63,629 bases of DNA, taken from Gammaproteobacteria bacterium. Its GTDB lineage: Bacteria > Pseudomonadota > Gammaproteobacteria > Steroidobacterales > Steroidobacteraceae. The position numbers and the translations under genes were made by a program. Each line of letters begins with the position of its first letter. Positions within the stretch are counted from its first letter, which is position 1. The notes under the pieces are model-generated. The model ran no database searches and was not told the DNA's origin. It was given only the letters and a program-made list of their open reading frames with translations. The stretch lies in contig JANYHD010000014.1 of NCBI GenBank assembly GCA_025359205.1, positions 1 through 63,629 on the forward strand, in the 5' to 3' direction. Shown in pieces: positions 7,564 through 16,968 of the stretch.

Positions 7564-8727
7564 ATGACAAATCTGCAGGTCGCACCGGGAACAGGCGCAC
7601 CGGTGCGTGTCATGGTGGTGATCAGCGCGCTTGGTTATGGTGGCGCCGAGACCCAGGCCGTGGAACTGGCCAACAGCATTGATCCGGCGTTGCTGGACCT
7701 GCAGTTGTGCTCATTGTCGACGTACGTGCCGCAGGCTGGCCGGCTGCAACACCCGGAACGCCTGCACATCCTGAGGAAGCACTGGCGGTTCGATGCCACC
7801 GTGGTGCCGCGGCTGGCACGCCTGTTGCGGGCAGAGCGGATCGACGTGGTCCATGGCTACCTGTTCGATGCTGAAATCGCCTGCGCGTTGGCCGGGCGGC
7901 TGGCCGGTGTACGCGCCGTGGTGGGTTCGGAACGCAATGCGTCGTACGAGATCAGCCGGATTCAACGCCTTGCCTACCGCCTGGCCCGCGGCTGCTTCGA
8001 TTGCATCGTCGCCAATTCCCAGGCCGGGGCGGATTTCAACCGCCGCGCTCTGGGCTTCCCGGCGGAGCACTATCGGATAGTACGGAACGGTGTTGACACG
8101 ACGCGGTTCCGGCCCGTGGATGGCGCCGCCACGCGCGCGGCACTGGGCCTGGCCGCCGATACACCGGTGATCGGCATGTTCGCTAGCCTCAAGCCGCAGA
8201 AGAACCATTTGCTGCTGCTGCGCGCGGCGCGCGCGGTTCTGGAGGCGGTGCCCGCGGCGCGTTTTCTGTTCGTCGGCGATATCTTGCCGGGCGGCAAGCA
8301 CGGATCCGCGCAGTACGCCCGGGATGTGCAAGCCGCGGTCGACTTACTGGGCTTGCGATCCGCCTGCCAGTTTCTGGGCAATCGCACCGACTTGCCGCAG
8401 CTCTATTCGGCCTGTGACCTGACGGTGCTGCCATCGTTATTCGAAGGCACTCCCAATGCCGTGCTGGAGAGCCTGGCCTGCGGTTGCCCTGTGATCGTGA
8501 CGGACGTCGCCGACAACGAACGGATCGTTCCGGATGGCCAAGTGGGCCGTGTCGTGCCGAGCGGAGATGCCGCAGCCTTGTCGAGCGCGATCGTGGAAAT
8601 GCTCACCGTGCCAGGCTACCGGGCCGCGCTCGCCGCCCGGGCACGGGCGTGGGCGGAGCAGGAATTTTCATTGCGCGCGCTGAGCAGCAATATGACGAGG
8701 GTGTATCGCGAGCTCGTCAATCAGTAA
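7564..8727 (+). CDS. GT4 family glycosyltransferase
   Basis: 387 aa with the full GT4 layout: VISALGYGGAETQAVELA (acceptor loop), HGYLFDAEI, GSERN, VRNGVDTTRF, FASLKPQKNH (donor-side loop) and SLFEGTPNAVLESLACG (E-x7-E). Unlike the neighbouring glycosyltransferases it runs rightward, alone between two leftward units. A TATCAT hexamer at 7551-7556 could be its -10. It probably adds a sugar of the exopolysaccharide repeat. Family certain, specificity unknown. Confidence 0.9.
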   Translation: MTNLQVAPGTGAPVRVMVVISALGYGGAETQAVELANSIDPALLDLQLCSLSTYVPQAGRLQHPERLHILRKHWRFDATVVPRLARLLRAERIDVVHGYLFDAEIACALAGRLAGVRAVVGSERNASYEISRIQRLAYRLARGCFDCIVANSQAGADFNRRALGFPAEHYRIVRNGVDTTRFRPVDGAATRAALGLAADTPVIGMFASLKPQKNHLLLLRAARAVLEAVPAARFLFVGDILPGGKHGSAQYARDVQAAVDLLGLRSACQFLGNRTDLPQLYSACDLTVLPSLFEGTPNAVLESLACGCPVIVTDVADNERIVPDGQVGRVVPSGDAAALSSAIVEMLTVPGYRAALAARARAWAEQEFSLRALSSNMTRVYRELVNQ

Positions 8728-8754
8728 GCTTGGCCGCGCTGACCTACCGGCCCC

Positions 8755-10077
8755 TCACGCCGGCCCCGCGGAGTCCCGGACTGCGCGCCATCCGTAGGTG
8801 TCCGTGCGCGACGAATGGGCTGACTCCGGTTTCGCCGCTGCAGCGCCGCTGCTATTGCCGGCGGCGTGCGGTGCCGTCAGCGCCAGGCGCATCGCGATGC
8901 CAAAGAAGGCCCACAGGTAGGGCCATGGCGTATACAGTTCCACGAAGAAGATGCTGATGAAAATGCCGACCAGACCGAAACAGAAACCGATGAGCAGGTA
9001 GCGCACGCGCTCGTCGGCGCAGGCAAACGAGGCAGACTTCGCCGTCGACCAGAGAGATCCCAGTATGAAGACCAGGCAGCCCAGGCCCGGCAGGCCCAGG
9101 TTGAACCAGTAGTTCAAATACGTGTTGTGCGGGGAATAGACATGCGGCTTCGACCAATAGACGCGCCAGCCGTAGCCGGTGATCATCGTCACCGGATGAT
9201 TCATGAAGAGAGAGAGCGTATTAAGCCAAATCTCGTCCCGGCCATCTGTGACATTCCCGTGGGTCGATTCATTGAACAGCCGGTCCATGATCAGGCTGCG
9301 CATCGTGCCGCTGACGGCGAAGAGCAGAATGAGCACCGCCGTGATGGCCAGGGCGCCCCAACCGAGAATGCGCCCCAGGGCGATGTGGCGGCGAAACACG
9401 TAGCCTCCGACCACGGCGCTGCCAAGCAATGCAGCGAAACCGCCGCGCGATACGGTCGTGAGCATGGCGAGCATCGCCAGCGCTCCGCAAGCGAGCCAGA
9501 CCAGGCGCCAAGACGCGCGCGACACAAACGCCGCGGCGGCGTACAGGGGGATGAGGAATGACAGGAAACCCGCGTACTGGTTGGCTTCGCCAAGTGCGCC
9601 CTCGACGCGCCCGTCATCGCGGACGTCGATCAGGCCAAAGTGCGTCAGGCCCAGCGTATCCGCGACCGTAATCAGGTTGGCGCCCGCGCAGACAAGTAGC
9701 AGTGCGCTCAGGGCTTTGGTCGCGTCATCCACCGAGCGCAGGCCGTAGAAGCACACCAGGAAGAAGATGTAGTAATCCGCCAGCGTGGCCTTGAGGAGGA
9801 TGCCATTATCGGCGCCGGGGTAGTTGTCGTACTGGATCACCTGCCAGGCAAGCAACCACGTGACGATCGCATACCCGATCAGCAGCATGAAGGCGATCTG
9901 GAGCCGCGGCAGTTCAAATCGGCCGTCGCGCCGCGTCACGAAGCGGAGCGCAATGACGCCGGCCAGCACGTAGAGCATGGCATTCTTGAGGCTAAGCCCG
10001 GGTCCGGCGCTGACGTCCAGTTGCAGGACATCGACCGCCATGTCTATGGCAAGCATCAGGCCAATGAGAATGGGCAT
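8755..10077 (-). CDS. O-antigen ligase / Wzy-type polysaccharide polymerase
   Basis: Polytopic inner-membrane protein (440 aa from the ATG at 10077) with about ten hydrophobic segments and a large periplasmic loop containing GDG/RDEIW-like residues and YSPHNTYLNYWFNLGLPG. The H-N-x-Y/F-L motif is the hallmark of the O-antigen ligase / Wzy family. In a Wzx/Wzy locus the likely role is block polymerisation of repeat units in the periplasm. An upstream extension to 10206 is arginine- and cysteine-rich and was discarded. It stands alone, convergent with the GT at 7564 and divergent from the Ig/NHL lipoprotein. Confidence 0.85.
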   Translation of the reverse strand: MPILIGLMLAIDMAVDVLQLDVSAGPGLSLKNAMLYVLAGVIALRFVTRRDGRFELPRLQIAFMLLIGYAIVTWLLAWQVIQYDNYPGADNGILLKATLADYYIFFLVCFYGLRSVDDATKALSALLLVCAGANLITVADTLGLTHFGLIDVRDDGRVEGALGEANQYAGFLSFLIPLYAAAAFVSRASWRLVWLACGALAMLAMLTTVSRGGFAALLGSAVVGGYVFRRHIALGRILGWGALAITAVLILLFAVSGTMRSLIMDRLFNESTHGNVTDGRDEIWLNTLSLFMNHPVTMITGYGWRVYWSKPHVYSPHNTYLNYWFNLGLPGLGCLVFILGSLWSTAKSASFACADERVRYLLIGFCFGLVGIFISIFFVELYTPWPYLWAFFGIAMRLALTAPHAAGNSSGAAAAKPESAHSSRTDTYGWRAVRDSAGPA

Positions 10078-10371
10078 GGTTGCGTCGGCTTCGCGATCGC
10101 AGGTCCGGCGATCAACGGGTGAGGATACACTAACGGTCGCGGACCAGAAGTGGGCGGCTCGCGGCTTGCCGCATTCGAGCGTGGCGCGGGCAACCCTTCC
10201 GCGCACGACGCTTGTGGTTCGGCCCGGCGAACTGCCCCTTGCGCAGGCGTCGGGCGATGGAATCCGTGAAATACGTCTCAGTTGGCGTCGCCGCCGGGCG
10301 CGCAGCCCTTAACCAATCCTTGCGCACGTCAGCGATAATCGCGTTTATTTCATTGCAACCGGTGTCCTTCG

Positions 10372-13300
10372 ATGAATTCATTTTCGGTCCGCGCCATCAA
10401 AGTGTGCATGCTGCTGCTCCTTTCCGCATGTGCGGGCGGAGGGGGTTCCGCCGGCGGTGGCGGCGGAGGTGCGACCGCCCCAATGATCAGCACGCAGCCA
10501 TCCAGCGTCATTGTTGCCGACGGCGCTGTGGCCAGCTTTACGGTGGTGGCCGCAGGCACCGGGACGCTGAGCTACCAATGGATGCGCAATGCTGCCAACA
10601 TCACCGGCGCTACCGCGGCGACCTACAGCTTCACGGCCGCGTATCCTGCTGACAACGGTGCCTCCTTTAAGGTCAAGGTGACCGACAGTGTAAGCAGTAC
10701 CAATAGTGCGGCGGCGACGCTGTCCGTTACTCCGATTGCTCCGGTCATCACGACGCCCCCGCAAGACATTTCCGTCGGCGATGGGGCTTCCGCCGACTTC
10801 ACTGCGCAGGCTACCGGCAGCGCGCCGCTCGCCTATCAATGGCAGTCTGAGCAGGCGGGTAGCACCGTGTACACCGACATCGTTGGCGCTACGGGCAGCA
10901 ATAGCTTCAAGCTGTGGGTGGCGCAGCAGGGCAATAGCGGCAGCAAGTTTCGGGTCGTTGTGACCAACGATGCGGGCAGCGCTACCAGCGTGGCTGCGAC
11001 TCTGACTGTGCAGCCGGCCGCGCCATCCATCCGCACGCAACCGCATGACCTGACTGTGCTGGCGGGAACCGATGCCACGTTCGCGGTGGAAGCCAGTGGC
11101 ACGGCACCGCTGCATTTCCAGTGGTTTCGTGGAGCCGCCCCCGTGGGTTTGGACAGCTCAAGCTATACGGTCGCGGCGGCCTCACTCGCTGACGACAACG
11201 CCGTTTTCAGCGTCACTGTGAGCAACGGCCTGCCCCCGCCGGTGACCTCGAATTCCGTGACCTTGCACGTTAAGCCGGTAGAAGTGGCGCCTACCTCCGT
11301 GAAGGTCGTGCCGGGGGGCGCGGTCACGGTCGGCGAGGGCGCTCCGGTTTCATTCGTGGCGACCGTCGATAGCGCCGCCACCGCCGTGAACTACCAGTGG
11401 CGCAGGAACGGCATCGATGTGGCCGGGGCGGTCGGCAATCACTTCGACATCGCGCAGGCGACGGCCCCCATGGACGCCGACACGTACGGCGTGAGCGTCA
11501 GCAACGGCGCGAGCGCCACGCCGCTCAGTTCCGCGGATTCGACACTGCGCGTCACGCCTGGCAGCTTCTCGCTGCTGGCCGGCCATATCGGTGGCGTGGG
11601 CAACGTGGATGGCAACGGCGCCACGGCCCAGTTCAATTCCCCTGCAGGTGTGGCCCTGGACTCAGCTGGCAATGCCTACGTCGCCGACTCCGGCAATCAC
11701 ACGATTCGCAGGATCAGTTCGACTGGCACAGTCACGACGATTGCGGGGCAGCCTGGCGTGCCGGGCAAGATCGATGGCGCGGGCACCTCGGTGGCTACGT
11801 TCAACATTCCACGCGGCGTGGCGGTTGATGCCAGCGGCAACGTCTACGTGGCCGACCAGGCTAACAATGCCGTGCGGCGTATCGATGTCCTCGGCAACGT
11901 GCTGACAATCGCCGGCGGCAGCGGGGCCGGATTCAATCGCCCCGTGGGGCTGGCGCTCATTGGCGCGACGCTGTATGTCGCCGATGGGGGCAACAACAAG
12001 ATCCGCCAGATTGATCTCACCCCGGCGGCCGGGTTTCCGGTCACCGATCTTTCCGGCACCGCTGCGCCGGGCGCGGTCAACGCCACGCTGGCCACCTCGA
12101 GCTACAACAACCCCGTCGGCATCAGCGCTGATGCGACCAATCTGGTGCTATACGTGGCCGATTCGGGTAATGCGATCGTGCGCAAGCTCGACCTGAGTGG
12201 TGATGCCGTCACGACACTGGCCGGACAGGCCGCCATCACGGCGGGTCTCGACGGTAACCTGGCCACGGCGAGTTTCGGTTCGGTCGATGGCCTGATCTAT
12301 TCCGCGGTGGCCAATGCCGTGTTCGTGACAGATGCCATCAGTCACACCGTCCGCAAGGTCGATCTGGCGTTGCCGAATGCGGATCCCTTGTTCATTACCA
12401 CACTCGCCGGGAATCCGGGCAGTGCCGGTGTGGGCGGCGGAGTGGGTACGGCGGCGCGCTTCAATGGCCCGCAGGGCATCGCCGCCACAGCAGCGGGCGA
12501 TCGCCTGGTAGTCGCCGACTACACAAGCAATCTCGTCGATAACATCACGGTCAGCACGCGCCTGGTGGCCAATCTGGCCGGCAGTCCGGTCGCACGTGGC
12601 TACGTCAATGGCAAGGCGGAGGGTAGCCTCTTCAACGATCCCAAAGGCCTGGCCGTCGATGCCAGCCAGAAGCTCTACATCGCCGACAGTGTGAACGACG
12701 TCATTCGCGTGATCGATCTGGCCAAGCCGCTGACGGACACCGGCTACGTCAGCCTGTATGCCGGCACCCCGAGTGTCGCGGGCACGACCAACGGGGCCCT
12801 GGCCACGGCGCAGTTCAATAATCCGACGGCCCTGGCCTTTGCCGCCGGCGCCCTCTACGTGGCGGACACCGGAAATCACAGCATCCGCCGGATCGCCGGC
12901 GGGTCGGTCAGCAAGGTGGCCGATGCGGGCGCGGTATTGAAGTTGCCGGGCGGTGTCGCCGTGGATGCTGCCGGCAACGTGTATGTTGCCAGCACCGGCA
13001 ATCACAATATCTACCTGATGGCGGGTGGTGCCGTGACCTTGATCGGCGGCAACGGCACTCCGGGTCTGGTCAACGGGTCTGGAGCCAGCTCGCAGTTCAA
13101 CTTCCCAGTGGGCCTCGCGCTCGATGACCTCAACCATGTGTTGTACGTGGCCGATCGCGGCAACTGCGCGATACGGACGATCGATGTCAGCAACTCCACT
13201 TACACCGCAGCAACCCTCGCCGGTGGCGCCAGCTGTGGCTCCAGCGACGGCGATGCGGCGACGGCCAGGTTCGCCCTGCCGTTGCAGATCGCGCTGGATG

Positions 13301-13560
13301 GCACCGCCACCGCGGGCCAGCCCGGCGGTCTCTACGTCACGGATCAGAACGATCACGCCGTGCGCAAGGTTTCCAGCACCGGCGTGGTGAGCACAGTGGT
13401 GGGGTCGCCGGCCAGAATCGGCGCCCAGCTCGGGAGCAGCAATCCGGCGAACAGCGGCCTGAACAGCCCCTTCGGTGTGAGCGTGGACGCGGCCAGCAGT
13501 CAGATTTTCATCAGCGATGCCGTTGAACACGCCGTCATGCGCATAACGCCACTACCGTAG
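10372..13560 (+). CDS. Large lipoprotein with Ig-like domains and an NHL beta-propeller
   Basis: 1062 aa. The signal ends in lipobox LSAC (Cys20), followed by a Gly-rich linker. About four Ig-like domains follow (residues ~35-400), each with an I-x-x-Q/P-P start and a Y-Q-W core (LSYQWMRN, LAYQWQ, LHFQWFRG, VNYQWRRN). From ~400 to the end come NHL-type repeats with recurrent GVAVDASGNVYVAD-like strands and H-T-I-R-R/K closures, enough for a large or double propeller. Such proteins are surface-anchored and bind ligands such as glycans or proteins; no catalytic motif is visible. The 294 bases upstream (10078-10371) hold the divergent promoters but no clear -35/-10 pair. Confidence 0.8.
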   Translation: MNSFSVRAIKVCMLLLLSACAGGGGSAGGGGGGATAPMISTQPSSVIVADGAVASFTVVAAGTGTLSYQWMRNAANITGATAATYSFTAAYPADNGASFKVKVTDSVSSTNSAAATLSVTPIAPVITTPPQDISVGDGASADFTAQATGSAPLAYQWQSEQAGSTVYTDIVGATGSNSFKLWVAQQGNSGSKFRVVVTNDAGSATSVAATLTVQPAAPSIRTQPHDLTVLAGTDATFAVEASGTAPLHFQWFRGAAPVGLDSSSYTVAAASLADDNAVFSVTVSNGLPPPVTSNSVTLHVKPVEVAPTSVKVVPGGAVTVGEGAPVSFVATVDSAATAVNYQWRRNGIDVAGAVGNHFDIAQATAPMDADTYGVSVSNGASATPLSSADSTLRVTPGSFSLLAGHIGGVGNVDGNGATAQFNSPAGVALDSAGNAYVADSGNHTIRRISSTGTVTTIAGQPGVPGKIDGAGTSVATFNIPRGVAVDASGNVYVADQANNAVRRIDVLGNVLTIAGGSGAGFNRPVGLALIGATLYVADGGNNKIRQIDLTPAAGFPVTDLSGTAAPGAVNATLATSSYNNPVGISADATNLVLYVADSGNAIVRKLDLSGDAVTTLAGQAAITAGLDGNLATASFGSVDGLIYSAVANAVFVTDAISHTVRKVDLALPNADPLFITTLAGNPGSAGVGGGVGTAARFNGPQGIAATAAGDRLVVADYTSNLVDNITVSTRLVANLAGSPVARGYVNGKAEGSLFNDPKGLAVDASQKLYIADSVNDVIRVIDLAKPLTDTGYVSLYAGTPSVAGTTNGALATAQFNNPTALAFAAGALYVADTGNHSIRRIAGGSVSKVADAGAVLKLPGGVAVDAAGNVYVASTGNHNIYLMAGGAVTLIGGNGTPGLVNGSGASSQFNFPVGLALDDLNHVLYVADRGNCAIRTIDVSNSTYTAATLAGGASCGSSDGDAATARFALPLQIALDGTATAGQPGGLYVTDQNDHAVRKVSSTGVVSTVVGSPARIGAQLGSSNPANSGLNSPFGVSVDAASSQIFISDAVEHAVMRITPLP

Positions 13561-13599
13561 TACGGTGGCGCTGCGGAGACTGCGTTGGCCGGGCAAGGC

Positions 13600-14997
13600 T
13601 CAGTAGGCCTTCTTGTCCTGGATCACCATCATTACAGTACGCGCCAGAATGCGTAGATCGAAGGCCACTGACCAGCGCCGCAGGTACTCGAGATCGTAGT
13701 TGATACGGGCCTGCATGTCGGCCAGGTCCGCGGTCTCGCCACGACAGCCATTTACCTGCGCCCAGCCGGTGATGCCGGGCCGTACCTTGTGGCGCACCAT
13801 GTAACCCTTAATGAGCTTGCGGTATTCCTCGTTGTGGGCCACTGCGTGGGGTCGCGGACCGACCAGGCTCATGCGCCCCTGGATAACGTTGATGATCTGC
13901 GGCAATTCATCGAGCGAAAAGCGTCTCAGGAATCTTCCCACGGGCGTAATCCGCGGGTCGTTGCGGCTCGCCTGCACGATCTGCGGGCCGTCTTCCGTCA
14001 CAAACATCGAGCGAAACTTGTAGACCACGATGGACTGACCGTCGAGCCCGTAGCGCCGCTGGCGGAATATTGCCGGTCCACGCGAGCTGAGCCTGACAGC
14101 CAGCGCGATGGCCGCCAGCAGTGGCGCGATCAGCAGCAGACCGAGCGAGGCCAGCGCAAGATCCAGCAGCCGCTTGGTGACGCCACGATACCCGGAAAAT
14201 GGCGTCTCGCACATCGCCACCACCGGGATACCCATCACGTCCGAGGTGCGCGCCTGAATGAGGTCGAAAACGTGGATGTCGGGCACGTAGTAGATCGAGG
14301 CCGTTGTGTCGCGCAGTTCGTCGACGATCGTGAGGACGCGCGGAATGTGCCGGATGGGCAACACGATGAAGATGACGTCGATCGACTGTTGCTTGATGTA
14401 CCCGGTCACGTCTTTCAGATTGCCCAGGAGTCGTTCACCGTGTGGGGCGCCGAGGCGGCGCGTGCTGCGATCGTCGAAGAAACCGTGCACGTGCACGGAC
14501 ATGCTGGCCAGCCGCCGCGCCAGGTCGCGGCTCAGGTCGTTGTAGCCGACCAGCACGGTGCGACGCGCATTGCCGCGATCCAGCAGCAGCCGGCGCATCA
14601 ACCGGTGCAGCAGCGTCTCTATCAGCGCGAGCGTGAGCGGTGCGACGAGAATCCACAAGCCGATCACGCGCCGCGAATAGTGTGCGGAGACCTTTAGGAA
14701 ATACCCGATCAGCAGCAGTGTGCCCAGCAGCACTACCCATTTGACTGCGACGTTAAGCATTGCTACAGGGCGTGGGGTCGTCAGGTAATAGCTGGCAGCG
14801 CGCGGGCGCCCAAAGATGCCTATGGCGAGGGCGGCGGCAACGGCGGCCAGGCCGACGTACTGGCCGTCGAACGGTACGCCAAAATAACGTGCGCTCAGCG
14901 CCAGTGCTGCTGCAGTCGCCGCGGCCGGCAATAGCGCCTGCAGGGCCTGGGCGAGGACAACGGGCATGCTGTTGCGGTATAGGATCGGCTCTGGCAT
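13600..14997 (-). CDS. Undecaprenyl-phosphate sugar-1-phosphate transferase (WcaJ type), copy 1
   Basis: 465 aa inner-membrane enzyme that starts repeat-unit synthesis by moving a sugar-1-phosphate, probably glucose-1-phosphate, from UDP-sugar to undecaprenyl phosphate. Four N-terminal membrane segments are followed by a Rossmann-like cytosolic domain (VLVGYNDLSRDLA), a re-entrant helix and the catalytic PHPT domain: YKFRSM, DPRITPVG, LDELPQIINVIQGRMSLVGP, PGITGWAQVNG. It is the last gene of the leftward operon that starts at 20562 and lies 3 bases after a GT4 gene. A homologous gene is at 23324-24733; the PHPT halves are largely identical. Confidence 0.92.
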   Translation of the reverse strand: MPEPILYRNSMPVVLAQALQALLPAAATAAALALSARYFGVPFDGQYVGLAAVAAALAIGIFGRPRAASYYLTTPRPVAMLNVAVKWVVLLGTLLLIGYFLKVSAHYSRRVIGLWILVAPLTLALIETLLHRLMRRLLLDRGNARRTVLVGYNDLSRDLARRLASMSVHVHGFFDDRSTRRLGAPHGERLLGNLKDVTGYIKQQSIDVIFIVLPIRHIPRVLTIVDELRDTTASIYYVPDIHVFDLIQARTSDVMGIPVVAMCETPFSGYRGVTKRLLDLALASLGLLLIAPLLAAIALAVRLSSRGPAIFRQRRYGLDGQSIVVYKFRSMFVTEDGPQIVQASRNDPRITPVGRFLRRFSLDELPQIINVIQGRMSLVGPRPHAVAHNEEYRKLIKGYMVRHKVRPGITGWAQVNGCRGETADLADMQARINYDLEYLRRWSVAFDLRILARTVMMVIQDKKAY

Positions 14998-15000
14998 GGC

Positions 15001-16116
15001 TCAGTCCGGCAGCAGCTCCAGGTAGTGGCGCGCGATCGTGGTCGCCGAGAACTCCCGCATCGCATAGGCTCGTATGCGCGCTGCTTCCGAGCAGCGTGCG
15101 GCCTCGTTGGCGACAAGCGCCGCGATGGCCGGCGCCAGTTCAGCCGGGCTACCGGCAGTCGCACCGAGCCGGCGGCGGTCCACGACGCCGTCCGGATCAA
15201 AGGTTGTGGCCACGGGAATGCCACGCATCCAGGCCTGCAGAAACGTGTTCGGAAACCCTTCCATGGTGGAGGTGTTCACCAGCACCCTGGCGCGGTCGAA
15301 CAGGGCGCCAACCTGCTGATAGGGAACAGCACCATAGACCGTGAGGTTGGGCAGCTGCCTGGCCGCGGCGGTCACCCGATCGAAGTAGCCCGCCATGTCG
15401 CTGGAGCAGCCACCCACCAGCGCAAAGCGCAGCGCGGGCAGCTGGCGTGCGAGCTCGAGCAGGGCTTCGGGGCGCTTGGCCGGCCGGAAACTGCCGACCC
15501 AGAGCACGTCAATGTCCTGCGCGCCGGGTTCGGGCAGCATAGCCGGTTCTGCCACCATGTTGATCAGCCTGCTGTCGAGTCCGTAATTGCGCCGGAGCAA
15601 ATCCTGCTGACGCCGGGTCTGGGCGGCGACCAGGGTGGCGTGGCGCATGCCGTATTCAAAGATCTTGCGGTCCCGCCACAGGCGAATGAGCTGCTGGCCG
15701 GGGATACAGTTGGCGTCCGAGGCAATTCGGAATACGAAACGACGCCGGTGGCGCCGGCAGAAATGGGCCACGTAGCCGGTGGCGGCGCCGGCAGGCGACT
15801 GGTAGTAGATGTCGGCATCGGCGCGACGCAGGGCGCCAAAGGTGCCGGTCAGGCGCGGGTGCAGGAAGCGCACCAAGGGAATGCCGGCCGCGGAGCGGAA
15901 TGCCGGAATGACGCGGATTCCGTCCACCAGGTGTTCGCCGGGCCTGGGGCTGTCGGGCAGCACCATACTTACGTCGATACCCAGTTCGCGCCAGGCTCGC
16001 GCCAGCAGCACCTGCTGGACCGCCTCACCGCCCACGAACGCGACCGCAGCATCGCCCGCGAGCACGCCATAGGTGTCGGCACCCATCCCGACAATGCACA
16101 GGCGCCGGGCGCTCAC
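15001..16116 (-). CDS. GT4 family glycosyltransferase
   Basis: 371 aa, starting at a GTG. The N-terminal half begins LCIVGMGADTYGVLAGDAA and contains AFVGGEAVQQVLLA (acceptor-side GGE motif). The donor half has LWVGSFRPAKRPE and NTSTMEGFPNTFLQAWMRG, the GT4 E-x7-(E/Q) region with a Gln at the second position. It sits in the operon between the tyrosine autokinase (42 bases upstream) and the initiating transferase. It may add the second sugar to the lipid-linked glucose, but donor and linkage are unknown. Confidence 0.88.
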   Translation of the reverse strand: MSARRLCIVGMGADTYGVLAGDAAVAFVGGEAVQQVLLARAWRELGIDVSMVLPDSPRPGEHLVDGIRVIPAFRSAAGIPLVRFLHPRLTGTFGALRRADADIYYQSPAGAATGYVAHFCRRHRRRFVFRIASDANCIPGQQLIRLWRDRKIFEYGMRHATLVAAQTRRQQDLLRRNYGLDSRLINMVAEPAMLPEPGAQDIDVLWVGSFRPAKRPEALLELARQLPALRFALVGGCSSDMAGYFDRVTAAARQLPNLTVYGAVPYQQVGALFDRARVLVNTSTMEGFPNTFLQAWMRGIPVATTFDPDGVVDRRRLGATAGSPAELAPAIAALVANEAARCSEAARIRAYAMREFSATTIARHYLELLPD

Positions 16117-16158
16117 GGGCGTCGCATCCGGCTTGCCGCACTGCGTCCGTGCAGGCTG

Positions 16159-16965
16159 TCAGTAATAGCCGTAGCCGGTCTCACCGCGGGAAGAGGAGCG
16201 GTTCAGCACCACGCCGATGAGATTCATTTCACTGAGCACATGGCGCGCGGCCTGAAGCAACTTGCGGTCGGTGGTGCCTTCCGAAACGACCATCAATACG
16301 CCATCGACGCGTGGGGCGAAGGTGAGCACATCGTCCGAGCTCATCAGCGGCGGCATATCGTAAATAATGACGCGCTTGGGGCGCTCGGATCTGAGGTGTT
16401 CCACCAGCGCATCCATCCGCGCCGAGCCGAGCAGTTCGGAAGGGTGCTCGGCAGCGCAGCGGTTGGGGAGCACGGCTAGCCGGGGAATGCCCGGATCGTA
16501 GATAACGTCCTCGATCTGCGCCGTGCCGCGCAGGTAGTCGCTGAGATCCTGCTCGACCTCCAGTCCGAGCTGCGTCGCCACCGAGGGGCGTTTCAGGTCC
16601 ATATCGACCAGATACACCCAGGTATTCTCATCACGGGCCAGGGCAATCGCCAGATTGATGGCGGTCAGCGATTTGCCTTCGCCCGGCTGCGAGCCGGTCA
16701 CCGCTACGCTGCTCCACTTGTTGGCCGCCAGGCGCTGCAGCAGGCGCGTGCGCACGATGTTGTAGGCCGCGACTGCGTACGGATCGGACTTGTCCACCAG
16801 AATCTTATTGTATTCCAGGGCCGCCGGATTCATGGTCGTGCGTCGGTACTGCCGCGCGGCGGCAATCTCGGCGGCGTTGTTGCGCTTCGAGGGGCGCGCC
16901 AGTCCTTGGTTCGCGGCCGCGCGCCTCGAGGCGATCTTCTCCAACGATCTTTCGATGATGCTCAT
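16159..16965 (-). CDS. Bacterial tyrosine autokinase of the polysaccharide co-polymerase system (CpsD/CapB type)
   Basis: 268 aa cytoplasmic BY-kinase. Walker A is GSQPGEGKS (residues 91-99), Walker A' is VYLVDMDLKRP (117-127) and Walker B is VIIYDMPPL. The C terminus ends in a small tyrosine cluster, GYGYY, the expected autophosphorylation tail. It lies 3 bases after the chain-length regulator gene, whose cytosolic end normally activates this kinase class. The N terminus MSIIERSLEKI resembles autokinases found with exosortase-A polysaccharide loci. Role: cycling phosphorylation to control chain length and export. Confidence 0.92.
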   Translation of the reverse strand: MSIIERSLEKIASRRAAANQGLARPSKRNNAAEIAAARQYRRTTMNPAALEYNKILVDKSDPYAVAAYNIVRTRLLQRLAANKWSSVAVTGSQPGEGKSLTAINLAIALARDENTWVYLVDMDLKRPSVATQLGLEVEQDLSDYLRGTAQIEDVIYDPGIPRLAVLPNRCAAEHPSELLGSARMDALVEHLRSERPKRVIIYDMPPLMSSDDVLTFAPRVDGVLMVVSEGTTDRKLLQAARHVLSEMNLIGVVLNRSSSRGETGYGYY

Positions 16966-16968
16966 GAT

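Noticed and set aside
12148-13530. 460-residue minus-strand frame inside the Ig/NHL gene
   Set aside because: Composition is His/Arg/Ala-rich without domains; it arises from the repetitive NHL coding sequence on the opposite strand.
15025-16479. 484-residue plus-strand frame opposite the GT4 and autokinase genes
   Set aside because: No motifs; the opposite strand encodes two recognisable proteins in an operon.
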